The notes under the pieces: model-generated
The model's input: only the letters and a program-made list of their open reading frames with translations
Database searches by the model: none
What the model was told of the DNA's origin: nothing
In this document: one piece after another, positions 5,165 through 10,948 of the stretch
Layout: each line of letters starts with the position of its first letter
Position numbering within the stretch: position 1 is the first letter of the stretch
DNA from: Prevotella sp.
GTDB taxonomy: Bacteria > Bacteroidota > Bacteroidia > Bacteroidales > Bacteroidaceae
DNA length: 10,948 bases
Direction of reading: 5' to 3'
Assembly: GCA_021204565.1 (NCBI GenBank)
Contig: JAJPZE010000232.1
Coordinates: forward strand, 1-10,948
Program-made: the position numbers and the translations under genes

Positions 5165-6016
5165 TTACTTCCATACATAAGTCCAATCAACCCATCCGCC
5201 TGCATAGATTGCGGAAACATATCCATCACCGTCGAACGTGTAAGTGTAAGAAGATGTATAGGTATCTGTCTCACCACTGGCCTTCGAATCTTTAGTTGTC
5301 TCTTTTACAGGAAGTTTGTTAATCTTCATGCCGAACATCTCCGGGTTGGTATATGCGACCTTGACATCATCATCAGAGAACGATACGCGGAGAAAAACCT
5401 TATAGTTCATTATTGCAGGATTATATCCGCTACAGGTCTGGTCACCATATTCAAGGGTACGAGTCTCTGTTCCACCAGACGTATATGTGAACTCCTGCTT
5501 TACCGGGACATCATTCTCCCAAGTTATCTTGCTTGTATAAGGACCATCGTAACCGACGTAACCGTAGTCATCATCGTAGTCATAATTAATAAGATGCTCC
5601 GTACCAATCAGCCGGTTAGAGGAATCATAGCTATAGGTTATAGTTTCAGTTTCTCCGTCGCCATCATCACGTACAGCTTTAGTTGCCAATCCGTTGGAGA
5701 GAGTATAGGTGACGGTGTAGGCATAACCCTCTTTGTCCTTAACAGTCTCCACTAATGAATTTGTTCCCCAAGCGTAATAGAGGTCATAACTTCCCGGAGA
5801 TGTGAGGCTCTGCAGTTTTCCGCTCGAATTATACGATACCGTCCATGTAAAATCAGCATCTTCAGGATCAGACGGGTCGCCCCAACACCATTGAACTAAT
5901 TTCTTTCCGCTTGAGCTGTTGCTCCCGCCATTGTCGTCATCATCACTGCACGCAGCGAACGAGAAAGCCAGAAGTACGGCAACTGCTGCCATACCAATCA
6001 TTCTAAATGTTTTCAT
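5165..6016 (-). CDS. Surface lipoprotein, DUF4595-like
   Basis: A 283-residue protein. The N-terminus MKTFRMIGMAAVAVLLAFSF followed by AAC is a lipoprotein signal, with lipidated Cys23. Directly after it comes SDDDD, the acidic export signal that sends Bacteroidota lipoproteins to the outer surface. The mature part has repeated strand-turn units (VSYNSSGKLQSL, YSYDSSNRLIG, YTFDGDGYVSAIY) resembling the DUF4595 family, which is common in Bacteroidales and has no known activity. The ATG at 6016 was chosen because it begins the signal; the frame runs further upstream (to 6118) but those residues are not signal-like. It appears to be the first gene of a three-gene minus-strand cluster, preceded by a ~330-base leader. 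Composition is more AT-rich than the core genes on either side. Confidence 0.8.
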   Translation of the reverse strand: MKTFRMIGMAAVAVLLAFSFAACSDDDDNGGSNSSSGKKLVQWCWGDPSDPEDADFTWTVSYNSSGKLQSLTSPGSYDLYYAWGTNSLVETVKDKEGYAYTVTYTLSNGLATKAVRDDGDGETETITYSYDSSNRLIGTEHLINYDYDDDYGYVGYDGPYTSKITWENDVPVKQEFTYTSGGTETRTLEYGDQTCSGYNPAIMNYKVFLRVSFSDDDVKVAYTNPEMFGMKINKLPVKETTKDSKASGETDTYTSSYTYTFDGDGYVSAIYAGGWVDWTYVWK

Positions 6017-6350
6017 TTTCTTGTTAGATTTTAGTTTAACATCTTTGCCCCTACTGACCCTACAGCGGCGGTTTAATTTGAACTTGTTAGGGCATAAAAG
6101 AAAAGTGGAGTCAACCATTTTGCCTTATTATTGTCGTAGGACCTAGACTTCCTGTAGTATCGATAAGAGAAAAGAGAGAACCCCACTTGGAAGTACTCCA
6201 CGATACCACATGGAAACCAACCAAGGAGAGCAACCTTCTCACCATTCCGATACTTGTGCAGTGAATTGTCTAGGTTCACGACAACGGAATAAAGCGAAAA
6301 CGCGCTTTCTAAATATGACCTGCATAAGGCACGAGTGCCGAATGCGAGGG
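6017..6350 (-). promoter_or_regulatory. Long leader of the lipoprotein transcript
   Basis: About 330 bases separate the likely start of transcription (near 6345) from the lipoprotein ATG. No TAnnTTTG element is seen nearer the gene on the minus strand. On the RNA strand, bases 6209-6201 can pair with 6162-6154 over 9 bp (one G-U pair), enclosing 38 bases that include a near-palindrome GGAGTACTTCC. GTGGAGT and ACTCCAC around 6104-6110 and 6196-6202 offer a competing pair. A 68-codon frame with a GTG start (6279-6073) is present but not convincing as a gene. I recognise no known riboswitch here. Confidence 0.4.
6322..6345 (-). promoter_or_regulatory. Operator-like palindrome at the expected transcription start
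   Basis: GCAT, two bases, GGCAC, two bases, GTGCC, two bases, ATGC forms a symmetric 24-base dyad. It starts at the predicted first transcribed base of the promoter at 6351-6382 and covers about +1 to +24. Such a position suits a repressor site, but as RNA it could equally be a 5' stem. No regulator gene is nearby. Confidence 0.45.
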
Positions 6351-6382
6351 CAAAAGTAATGCAAAGCTATATTACGTGCAAA
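6351..6382 (-). promoter_or_regulatory. Bacteroides-type promoter, proximal of a tandem pair
   Basis: On the minus strand TTTG (6382-6379), 20 bases, then TACTTTTG (6358-6351) match both elements and the spacing of the Bacteroidota housekeeping promoter (TTTG, 19-21, TAnnTTTG). It points leftward to the lipoprotein gene and lies downstream of the tRNA terminator, so it begins a new unit. Confidence 0.65.
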
Positions 6383-6393
6383 GGAAATGCAAA
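6362..6393 (-). promoter_or_regulatory. Bacteroides-type promoter, distal of a tandem pair
   Basis: A second full match, shifted by exactly 11 bases: TTTG (6393-6390), 20 bases, then TAGCTTTG (6369-6362) on the minus strand. The two promoters interleave, so polymerase can use only one at a time. The four elements all come from repeated TGCAAAG-like words on the plus strand. Confidence 0.6.
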
Positions 6394-6434
6394 GATATTT
6401 TCAATGCGGGGAAAGGATTAACGTCGGGATAAGG

Positions 6435-6467
6435 AAAAGGCTAAACGCTCCGCGTTTAGCCTTTTTT
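6435..6467 (-). terminator. Terminator downstream of tRNA-Gln
   Basis: GGCTAAACGC at 6439-6448 and GCGTTTAGCC at 6452-6461 form a perfect 10-bp stem with a 3-base loop, flanked by AAAA on one side and TTTTTT on the other. It could end transcription from either side; here it lies 5 bases beyond the tRNA 3' end and mainly serves the minus strand (TTTTCCTT follows there). Confidence 0.85.
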
Positions 6468-6471
6468 GCAG

Positions 6472-6542
6472 TTGGACTATCCGGACTCGAACCGAATCAA
6501 ACAGAACCAAAATCTGTTGTGCTACCATTACACCATAGTCCA
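6472..6542 (-). tRNA. tRNA-Gln (anticodon UUG)
   Basis: A complete 71-base cloverleaf on the minus strand. The acceptor arm pairs TGGACTA with TAGTCCA over 7 bp, the D-loop is GTGTAATGGTA-like, the anticodon arm is ACAGA-TTTTGGT-TCTGT with anticodon TTG, and the T-arm is TTCGG-TTCGAGT-CCGGA. The discriminator base is A and CCA is not encoded, so CCA must be added after processing. It reads CAA codons and, by wobble, CAG codons. Confidence 0.96.
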
Positions 6543-6666
6543 ATCCACCCTATAAAGAACGCATATCCCTGCCGGGATATACATCATATGTATCTTTTGG
6601 TTGCAAAGGTAAACTAAATTTATATTTACGACGCATCAAAGGAATAAAATATTTTCCGATTAGTTC
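6543..6666 (-). promoter_or_regulatory. Probable tRNA-Gln promoter region
   Basis: TACCTTTG on the minus strand (6611-6604) matches the -7 element. The nearest TTTG upstream (6640-6637) is 25 bases away, longer than the usual 19-21, so the -33 half is doubtful. The ~55-base leader holds two small stems: ATATCCC/GGGATAT around 6563-6580 and ATACAT/ATGTAT around 6579-6593. Either stem might instead belong to the 3' end of tyrS, which stops at 6667. Confidence 0.45.
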
Positions 6667-7968
6667 TTATTTCGCCGTCAAAAGGAAATATCTCTTCTTG
6701 CCTTGTTGGACAAGCAAATAGCGCTCGTCAATAAGGTCAGCAGGTGTTATGACGGCGTCGTACGTCGTAAGTTTCTCCTTGTTGATACTAACTCCGCCCC
6801 CTTGCGTCATCTTCCGCATCTCTCCGCGAGAGGGGAATATGGGTGCCAAATCAACACATAAATCAACGGCTTTTATGCCCTCGCTAAGCCTTTGGCGGTC
6901 GATATCGTAGCGCGGCACCCCGGCAAACACATCAAGCAATGTGCGCTCGTCGAGCCTTAAAAGCGACTCTTTCGTCGCCTTGCCGAAGAGGATATTGCTT
7001 GCCTCGACGGCAAGTTTGAGGTCGTCAGGAGAGTGAACAAGGAGCGTTACTTCTTCTGCCAAACGCTTCTGGAGCTTACGTTGCCCGGGGTCGGAGCGGT
7101 GCTCGGCGATGAGCCCGTCTATTGTCTCGCGGTCTAAATCGGTAAATATCTTAATATATTTCTCTGCATCCACGTCGGACACGTTAAGCCAAAACTGATA
7201 GAATGCATACGGGGTTGTGCGCTGCGGGTCGAGCCATATATTGCCGCTTTCGGTCTTGCCGAACTTCTTCCCGTCCGACTTCGTAATAAGCGGGCAAGTA
7301 AGTGCAAACGCCTCTGAGTCCGCCCCGAGCGTCCGGCGAATGAGTTCCGTGCCCGTCGTCATGTTGCCCCACTGGTCGTTGCCGCCAAGCTGAAGACGAA
7401 CGCCATGCTCGCGATAAAGATGGAGAAAGTCGTATCCTTGCAGGAGTTGATAGGTGAACTCGGTGAACGACAGCCCGTCGCGTGCCGTGCCGTTGAGCCG
7501 TTGCCGCACGCTCTCTTTCGCCATCATATAGTTGACTGTGATGTGTTTGCCGACGGTACGCGCGAAGTCGAGGAATGTGAAGTCCTTCATCCAATCGTAG
7601 TTGTTAACTAACTCGGCGCGGTTCGCTTCATTACCGTCAAAGTCAAGAAACCTTGCCGCCTGACGTTTTATAGCTTCCTGATTATGGTACAGCGTATCGC
7701 TGTCAAGCAAATTACGTTCTTGGCTCTTGCCCGACGGGTCGCCAATCATCCCCGTCGCTCCGCCTACTAAAAGGTAGGGCTTATGCCCGCAATGCTGCAG
7801 ATGCCGAAGCATCATTATACCGCACAAATGCCCGATGTGCAACGAGTCTGCTGTCGGGTCCGTGCCGAGATAAGCCGACGTGGCGTGAGTGCTAAGATAC
7901 TCTTCCGTGCCGGGCATTATCTGCGCCAACATCCCCCGCCATCTAAGTTCTTCAACAAAATTTTTCAT
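6667..7968 (-). CDS. tyrS: Tyrosyl-tRNA synthetase
   Basis: A 433-residue class I aminoacyl-tRNA synthetase, full length for the bacterial TyrRS family. It joins tyrosine to tRNA-Tyr with ATP. Visible landmarks are GTDPTADSLHIGHL with the HIGH motif at 44-47, VGGATGMIGDPSG at about 68-80, QLLQGYDF (174-181) and GGNDQWGN (195-202) in the amino-acid pocket, and KFGKT (235-239) as the KMSKS-type loop. The C-terminal ~65 residues (GGGVSINKEKLT, then RYLLVQQGKKRYFLL) form the S4-like RNA-binding domain. The ATG at 7968 starts the conserved N-terminus. It is the last gene of the metK-to-tyrS series, 33 bases after yidD; no T-box or separate promoter is evident in that gap. Confidence 0.96.
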   Translation of the reverse strand: MKNFVEELRWRGMLAQIMPGTEEYLSTHATSAYLGTDPTADSLHIGHLCGIMMLRHLQHCGHKPYLLVGGATGMIGDPSGKSQERNLLDSDTLYHNQEAIKRQAARFLDFDGNEANRAELVNNYDWMKDFTFLDFARTVGKHITVNYMMAKESVRQRLNGTARDGLSFTEFTYQLLQGYDFLHLYREHGVRLQLGGNDQWGNMTTGTELIRRTLGADSEAFALTCPLITKSDGKKFGKTESGNIWLDPQRTTPYAFYQFWLNVSDVDAEKYIKIFTDLDRETIDGLIAEHRSDPGQRKLQKRLAEEVTLLVHSPDDLKLAVEASNILFGKATKESLLRLDERTLLDVFAGVPRYDIDRQRLSEGIKAVDLCVDLAPIFPSRGEMRKMTQGGGVSINKEKLTTYDAVITPADLIDERYLLVQQGKKRYFLLTAK

Positions 7969-8001
7969 ATTATATGTGTGTATATTAGTTCGTTACAAAC
8001 A

Positions 8002-8232
8002 TTACGGTACGGGATCATAACCCGAGCCTCCCCACGGATGACAACGCAACAAGCGGCGTATGGCGAGCCACAAACCCCGCGCCGGACCGTACTTCGTTAT
8101 CGCCTCCATAGCGTACTGAGAGCAAGTCGGAGTGAAGCGGCACGTCGGCGGAGTGAACGGGCTGATACAATTTCGATAAAAGCGTATCGGCAGAAGCAAC
8201 AACCCGATTAATACTTTTCGCAAATACGGCAT
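8002..8232 (-). CDS. yidD: Membrane protein insertion efficiency factor YidD
   Basis: A 76-residue protein with the full YidD signature: a short hydrophobic N-terminus (VLIGLLLLPIRFYR), then CRFTPTCSQYA with its conserved cysteines, and HPWGGSGYDPVP at the end. YidD sits at the inner face of the cytoplasmic membrane and helps YidC insert membrane proteins. Its start overlaps the end of rnpA by 25 bases in another frame, so the two are probably translationally coupled. The rnpA-yidD pairing is conserved across most bacteria. Confidence 0.95.
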   Translation of the reverse strand: MPYLRKVLIGLLLLPIRFYRNCISPFTPPTCRFTPTCSQYAMEAITKYGPARGLWLAIRRLLRCHPWGGSGYDPVP

Positions 8233-8594
8233 ATCAGCTTCTCCATCCTTTGCTTCACTTCTTCCGAAGCGTACAATTTATTGTCCATCCAAACGAAAGC
8301 TACGAGCAACGTCGTGCCGCTCTCCGTTTTCAAGGCCGAGAAATAATGCTTCAAATGTCGATATGCCTCGCGCAACTGGCGCTTCACCCTATTTCTTTTA
8401 ACTGCCCTCTTAAAGCATTTCTTAGGCACCGACACCATCATCTTCACCCATGGAGCGCCGATTTCCCGCTCCGTCTCAGTGAATACGGCGCGAATCGGAA
8501 AAACCGTGATACGCCGGCTGTTCCCGGAAAAGAGACGCTCCGTCTCCGTGCGCTTGCATATCCTTTCCTCCTTGCAAAGTGTAAAGGACGGCAT
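8208..8594 (-). CDS. rnpA: Ribonuclease P protein component
   Basis: A 128-residue basic protein that binds the RNase P RNA and helps remove 5' leaders from pre-tRNAs. The family signature is clear: MVSVPKKCFKRAVKRNRVKR followed by QLREAYR, including the RNR core. I start it at the ATG at 8594, as an in-frame TTG at 8603 adds only three residues; the next part (FTLCKEERI) matches the usual N-terminus. It lies 24 bases after hemD and overlaps yidD. In many bacteria rnpA follows rpmH near the replication origin; in Bacteroidales it sits in this metK-hemD setting instead. Confidence 0.93.
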   Translation of the reverse strand: MPSFTLCKEERICKRTETERLFSGNSRRITVFPIRAVFTETEREIGAPWVKMMVSVPKKCFKRAVKRNRVKRQLREAYRHLKHYFSALKTESGTTLLVAFVWMDNKLYASEEVKQRMEKLICRICEKY

Positions 8595-8618
8595 AATTTG
8601 CAAATGATTACTTATCGA

Positions 8619-9404
8619 TCAGCTCTTTCTCTCGGTATCAGGCGGGCTCGTACGCTCGTTTGCACGAACCTTCAGATATGCGTCGAGGGCGCTCGTCATC
8701 GACGGATATTTATCCGACGGAGCCTTGAAATCAAGACGCAAGCCCTCTTGTGCGACCGTTTTCGCAGTTGCCGCGCCGAACGCTCCGATACGTATATCGC
8801 CCTGCTCGAAAGCGGGGAAATTCTTTTTCAATGCCTTCACTCCCGTAGGGCTGAAAAACAAAAGCATATCATAGTTGAACTTTTGTTTCTCCTCGTCGGA
8901 AAAGTCGTTGCTTACCGTGCTGTACATAGTGCACTCCTTATGAAACACGCCGCATTTGTCTAAAAGAGCTTTGATATCGCCGTTGTTGACCGAGCTTAAC
9001 GGCACGAGATACTTATCCGTCTTGTGCTTTTGGATGAGGGGTACAAGGTCGTCGGGTTTGCCCGTTGTGCCGAAGAATACCTTGCGTTTGCGGTACTGCA
9101 CATACTTCTGAATATACAGCGCGATAGTCTCTATCGGGCAGAAATACTTCATTGTTTCGGGTATCGTAATCCGCATTTCCTTGCATATCGAAAAGAAGTT
9201 GTCGATTGCGTGGCGCGACGTAAAGATAACGGCGGAGAAGTTAAGAGGGTTGATGCGTTGTTGCCTGAAGTCCTTCGCCGTAACACCTTCAACCTTGAAA
9301 AATGGACGGAATACGCATTCGACACCATATTTCTTCTCTATGTCATAATACGGGGATTTGTCGGTGGTCGGGCGGGGCTGGGACACCAATATCTTCTTAA
9401 TCAT
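8619..9404 (-). CDS. hemD: Uroporphyrinogen-III synthase family protein
   Basis: A 261-residue protein with the two-lobed HemD layout: an opening strand KKILVSQPRP, a mid-section FSAVIFTSRHAIDNFF, and a second-lobe segment YDMLLFFSPTGVKALKKNF followed by IRIGAFGAATAKTVAQEG. HemD closes linear hydroxymethylbilane into uroporphyrinogen III, the precursor of heme, siroheme and corrinoids. Sequence identity in this family is low, so identification depends on the SRHA and SPTGV-type motifs plus position. None of the other tetrapyrrole genes is in the window. Many gut Bacteroidales lack most heme genes yet keep this one beside rnpA, so its present role is uncertain. It begins 19 bases after the DUF4271 gene with AGGAG just upstream of the ATG. 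Confidence 0.85.
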   Translation of the reverse strand: MIKKILVSQPRPTTDKSPYYDIEKKYGVECVFRPFFKVEGVTAKDFRQQRINPLNFSAVIFTSRHAIDNFFSICKEMRITIPETMKYFCPIETIALYIQKYVQYRKRKVFFGTTGKPDDLVPLIQKHKTDKYLVPLSSVNNGDIKALLDKCGVFHKECTMYSTVSNDFSDEEKQKFNYDMLLFFSPTGVKALKKNFPAFEQGDIRIGAFGAATAKTVAQEGLRLDFKAPSDKYPSMTSALDAYLKVRANERTSPPDTERKS

Positions 9405-9423
9405 TGCTCCTAAAACGTTTTCT

Positions 9424-10425
9424 TCAGACCTGAGCTAAAATAAGTATCAACACATTCCACACCATCAAAAAGGGTGCTAATTCGAGTGTGCAAAGGTATA
9501 AAGAAAATCCCGCCAAACCGGCTTTTTGGCAGAAAAAGATTTGTTTTTGCTTATATATTGTAAGTAATCTGAATATTATTACAACCAAAATGACATATAT
9601 GGCAGCGGCGTGGAACGTCAGCCCGAAATAAGCTAAAAGGTAAACTACGGGCAACAAAAACAGACCCTCCATCGCAGTCAAAAACAAGCTCGATTCATTG
9701 TATCGACGGCGTTCGTTACCACTGAAAAAAGTGCGGTTGACAATTGAAACAATAAGTCCTTTCGCGGCGAAGAACACAACAAACACGGCGAAAAGCAATC
9801 CGATAATCCGGTACGGCTCTATGTAAAACTCCCTCTCGCTACCGTTAGATACATATGCGAAGTAGAGCAAAGCGTACATAAAACATGTCTGAAACGACAA
9901 GAAAGTCATTGCCCGCAACTCGCTTGATGTCAACGTATTAACGCTCGTTTCGCCACGCCGGTTGTAGAAAAACAACTTTACTTGCCTCACAACAAACCGC
10001 CCCACAGCAGACAATGCAATAATTGTTGCGACAAGACAACCTACAAGGAATGTACTCATTACGTCGTCCGTGGCAACAGAGTAAGGGATGGTGTCGCCTG
10101 CCGCTCCTTGCCTTACGCCGGTTACACGCCCGATATAAGGAATCTTTTCGGTAAAGAAATTATCCCCGTCAAACGAGGTTATATCAAGCTCCGTAATGGT
10201 GTCCCGCACCCCCTGCTCATATATATATATTGTATCGCACCCCGCAAGAGAGTCGGCCGCTACCTGCAACGTATCCACCGCGGAGAGTGTATCGCGGTCG
10301 GAACGAACGGCATTGGAAACACGCGGGACGGTAACTTGCGCGGCGGACAACACATCCCTGCCCGGCGATGCTTCCGACACCACCGCCGACGTATCTGAAT
10401 ACGTTATGCTGTCCCCACTAATCAT
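9424..10425 (-). CDS. DUF4271 multi-span membrane protein
   Basis: A 333-residue protein. Residues 1-118 are Ser/Thr/Asp-rich and without clear fold. About six hydrophobic segments follow, near 122-145, 175-193, 205-230, 245-270, 272-292 and 305-331, including YRIIGLLFAVFVVFFAAKG, FLLPVVYLLAYFGLTF and YLCTLELAPFLMVW; the LY.CTLE.AP stretch is typical of DUF4271. The family is confined to Bacteroidota and its function is unknown. Its ATG follows the metK stop with no gap (TAAATG), pointing to translational coupling. A short (AT)6 run near 10219-10230 codes for IYIY and could slip in replication. Confidence 0.82.
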   Translation of the reverse strand: MISGDSITYSDTSAVVSEASPGRDVLSAAQVTVPRVSNAVRSDRDTLSAVDTLQVAADSLAGCDTIYIYEQGVRDTITELDITSFDGDNFFTEKIPYIGRVTGVRQGAAGDTIPYSVATDDVMSTFLVGCLVATIIALSAVGRFVVRQVKLFFYNRRGETSVNTLTSSELRAMTFLSFQTCFMYALLYFAYVSNGSEREFYIEPYRIIGLLFAVFVVFFAAKGLIVSIVNRTFFSGNERRRYNESSLFLTAMEGLFLLPVVYLLAYFGLTFHAAAIYVILVVIIFRLLTIYKQKQIFFCQKAGLAGFSLYLCTLELAPFLMVWNVLILILAQV

Positions 10426-10948
10426 TTACAGATTAAATTCCCGTTTCATACGCTCTACAAGGTCGAGCTTCTCCCAAGTGAACAACTCTACGGGGATGGT
10501 CTTGTTTCCGTTGTAAAGACTGGTGAAAGTCTTGTTCACTACTTCGTTTTTCCTGCCCATATGCCCGTATGTAGCGGTCTCGGAGTACATCGGCTGGTGA
10601 AGTTTCAATGTGCTTACAATATCGGAGGGGCGGAAAGAGAACATACGCCCGATTCTCTCCGCAATCGCGCTGTCGCTCATCGAAACGTGTCCCCGCCCGT
10701 AGGTGTTAACGTATATGCTGACCGGCTCCGCCACACCTATAGCGTAAGCCAATTGTACCAACACCTCATCGGCAACACCCGCCGCCACCATATTCTTAGC
10801 TATATATCGGGCGAAGTAAGCGGCGGAGCGGTCGACCTTCGACGGGTCTTTACCCGAGAATGCACCCCCGCCGGGGGGGCACCTGAGGCGCGGGATCAGG
10901 GCTGATATACAGAGTGGGGGGGGGGCAGAGGGGCGCGCGGCGGCGCCG
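10426..10948 (-). CDS. metK: S-adenosylmethionine synthase, C-terminal part (partial)
   Basis: The gene enters from the right edge; about 150 codons of the C-terminal part are readable. MetK makes S-adenosylmethionine from methionine and ATP. Clear family stretches are GGGAFSGKDPSKVDRSAAYF, the phosphate/metal-binding region, then YIAKNMVAAGVADEVLVQLA, YAIGVAEPVSIYVNTYG and the end TYGHMGRKNEV...VELFTWEKLD. The internal Met near 10791 is not the start. Upstream of the codon at 10884 the translation stops matching the family: the expected DTYGG before RCPHGGG is absent, and the conserved His of PHGGG reads Pro. That portion is probably bad sequence rather than a variant enzyme. The gene ends in TAA directly at the ATG of the DUF4271 gene. 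Confidence 0.93.
   Translation of the reverse strand, partial: GAAARPSAPPPLCISALIPRLRCPPGGGAFSGKDPSKVDRSAAYFARYIAKNMVAAGVADEVLVQLAYAIGVAEPVSIYVNTYGRGHVSMSDSAIAERIGRMFSFRPSDIVSTLKLHQPMYSETATYGHMGRKNEVVNKTFTSLYNGNKTIPVELFTWEKLDLVERMKREFNL
10885..10948. other. Low-confidence, G-rich contig end
   Basis: These last bases contain an uninterrupted run of about 12 G on the plus strand and a tail made almost only of G and C. The metK reading frame should continue through them but the conserved residues vanish. I take this as assembly or sequencing error at a contig end and would not use it for annotation. Confidence 0.65.

Noticed and set aside
6073..6279. 68-codon minus-strand frame in the lipoprotein leader
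   Set aside because: GTG start, no recognisable domain and no ribosome site; kept only as a possibility in the leader finding.
6472..6542. tRNA-Gln as an integration site for a mobile island
   Set aside because: No duplicate of the tRNA 3' end and no integrase gene were found in the window.
7969..8001. TAATGTTTG upstream of tyrS as a separate promoter
   Set aside because: Spacing within the element is one base too long (TAnnnTTTG) and no TTTG lies at -33; read-through from yidD explains expression.
8250..8963. 237-codon plus-strand frame opposite rnpA and hemD
   Set aside because: It lies antisense to two well-supported genes and shows no domain; it is an antisense shadow frame.
10219..10231. 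(AT)6 run in the DUF4271 gene as a phase-variation tract
   Set aside because: Short, and located inside a conserved coding frame of a core operon; chance coding of IYIY is sufficient.

Overview
The window comes from a Bacteroidota genome, most likely a gut-type member of the order Bacteroidales. The evidence is the gene order speA-argB-ECF sigma factor, the order metK-DUF4271-hemD-rnpA-yidD-tyrS, a DUF4595-like lipoprotein with an acidic run after its lipobox cysteine, and promoter elements of the Bacteroides type (TTTG, about 20 bases, TAnnTTTG). The family or genus cannot be fixed from the sequence. Both ends of the window cut a gene, and the last ~60 bases look unreliable.

Layout. (1) 1-2078, plus strand: the end of speA (arginine decarboxylase), argB (acyl-glutamate kinase), an ECF sigma factor with a probable TTG start, and a single-span membrane protein that is probably its anti-sigma partner. 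A strong hairpin terminator closes this block. (2) 2218-3326, plus strand: a Bacteroides-type promoter and a secreted GH53 endo-beta-1,4-galactanase standing alone. (3) 3327-3648: no intact gene. It holds short AGGTTATA-type repeats, a hairpin, and an inverted, frameshifted copy of the last ~115 bases of an argB gene. (4) 3649-6393, minus strand, visibly more AT-rich than its flanks: three exported proteins, namely a DUF4595-like lipoprotein, a PEGA-domain protein and a small beta-sandwich-like protein. They lie downstream of two overlapping tandem promoters, an operator-like palindrome and a ~330-base leader. A second gene tail, from an outer-membrane beta-barrel protein, lies between the first two genes. 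(5) 6435-6542: tRNA-Gln(UUG) with its terminator, minus strand. (6) 6667 to the end, minus strand: tyrS, yidD, rnpA, hemD, a DUF4271 membrane protein and metK. These are tightly packed and in places overlap, so they probably form one housekeeping operon read from metK towards tyrS.

How it works together. The two flanks are conserved core blocks: arginine/polyamine metabolism with an ECF regulator on the left, and S-adenosylmethionine synthesis, tRNA processing, membrane-protein insertion and tyrosine charging on the right. The middle is accessory. It holds one polysaccharide-degrading enzyme, a cell-envelope gene cluster of unknown role, and two decayed 3' gene ends that record past rearrangement. 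I see no transposase, integrase, CRISPR array, toxin-antitoxin pair or defence system. The most notable observation is the inverted argB tail, whose predicted ending looks more typical of ArgB than that of the intact argB 2.5 kb away.
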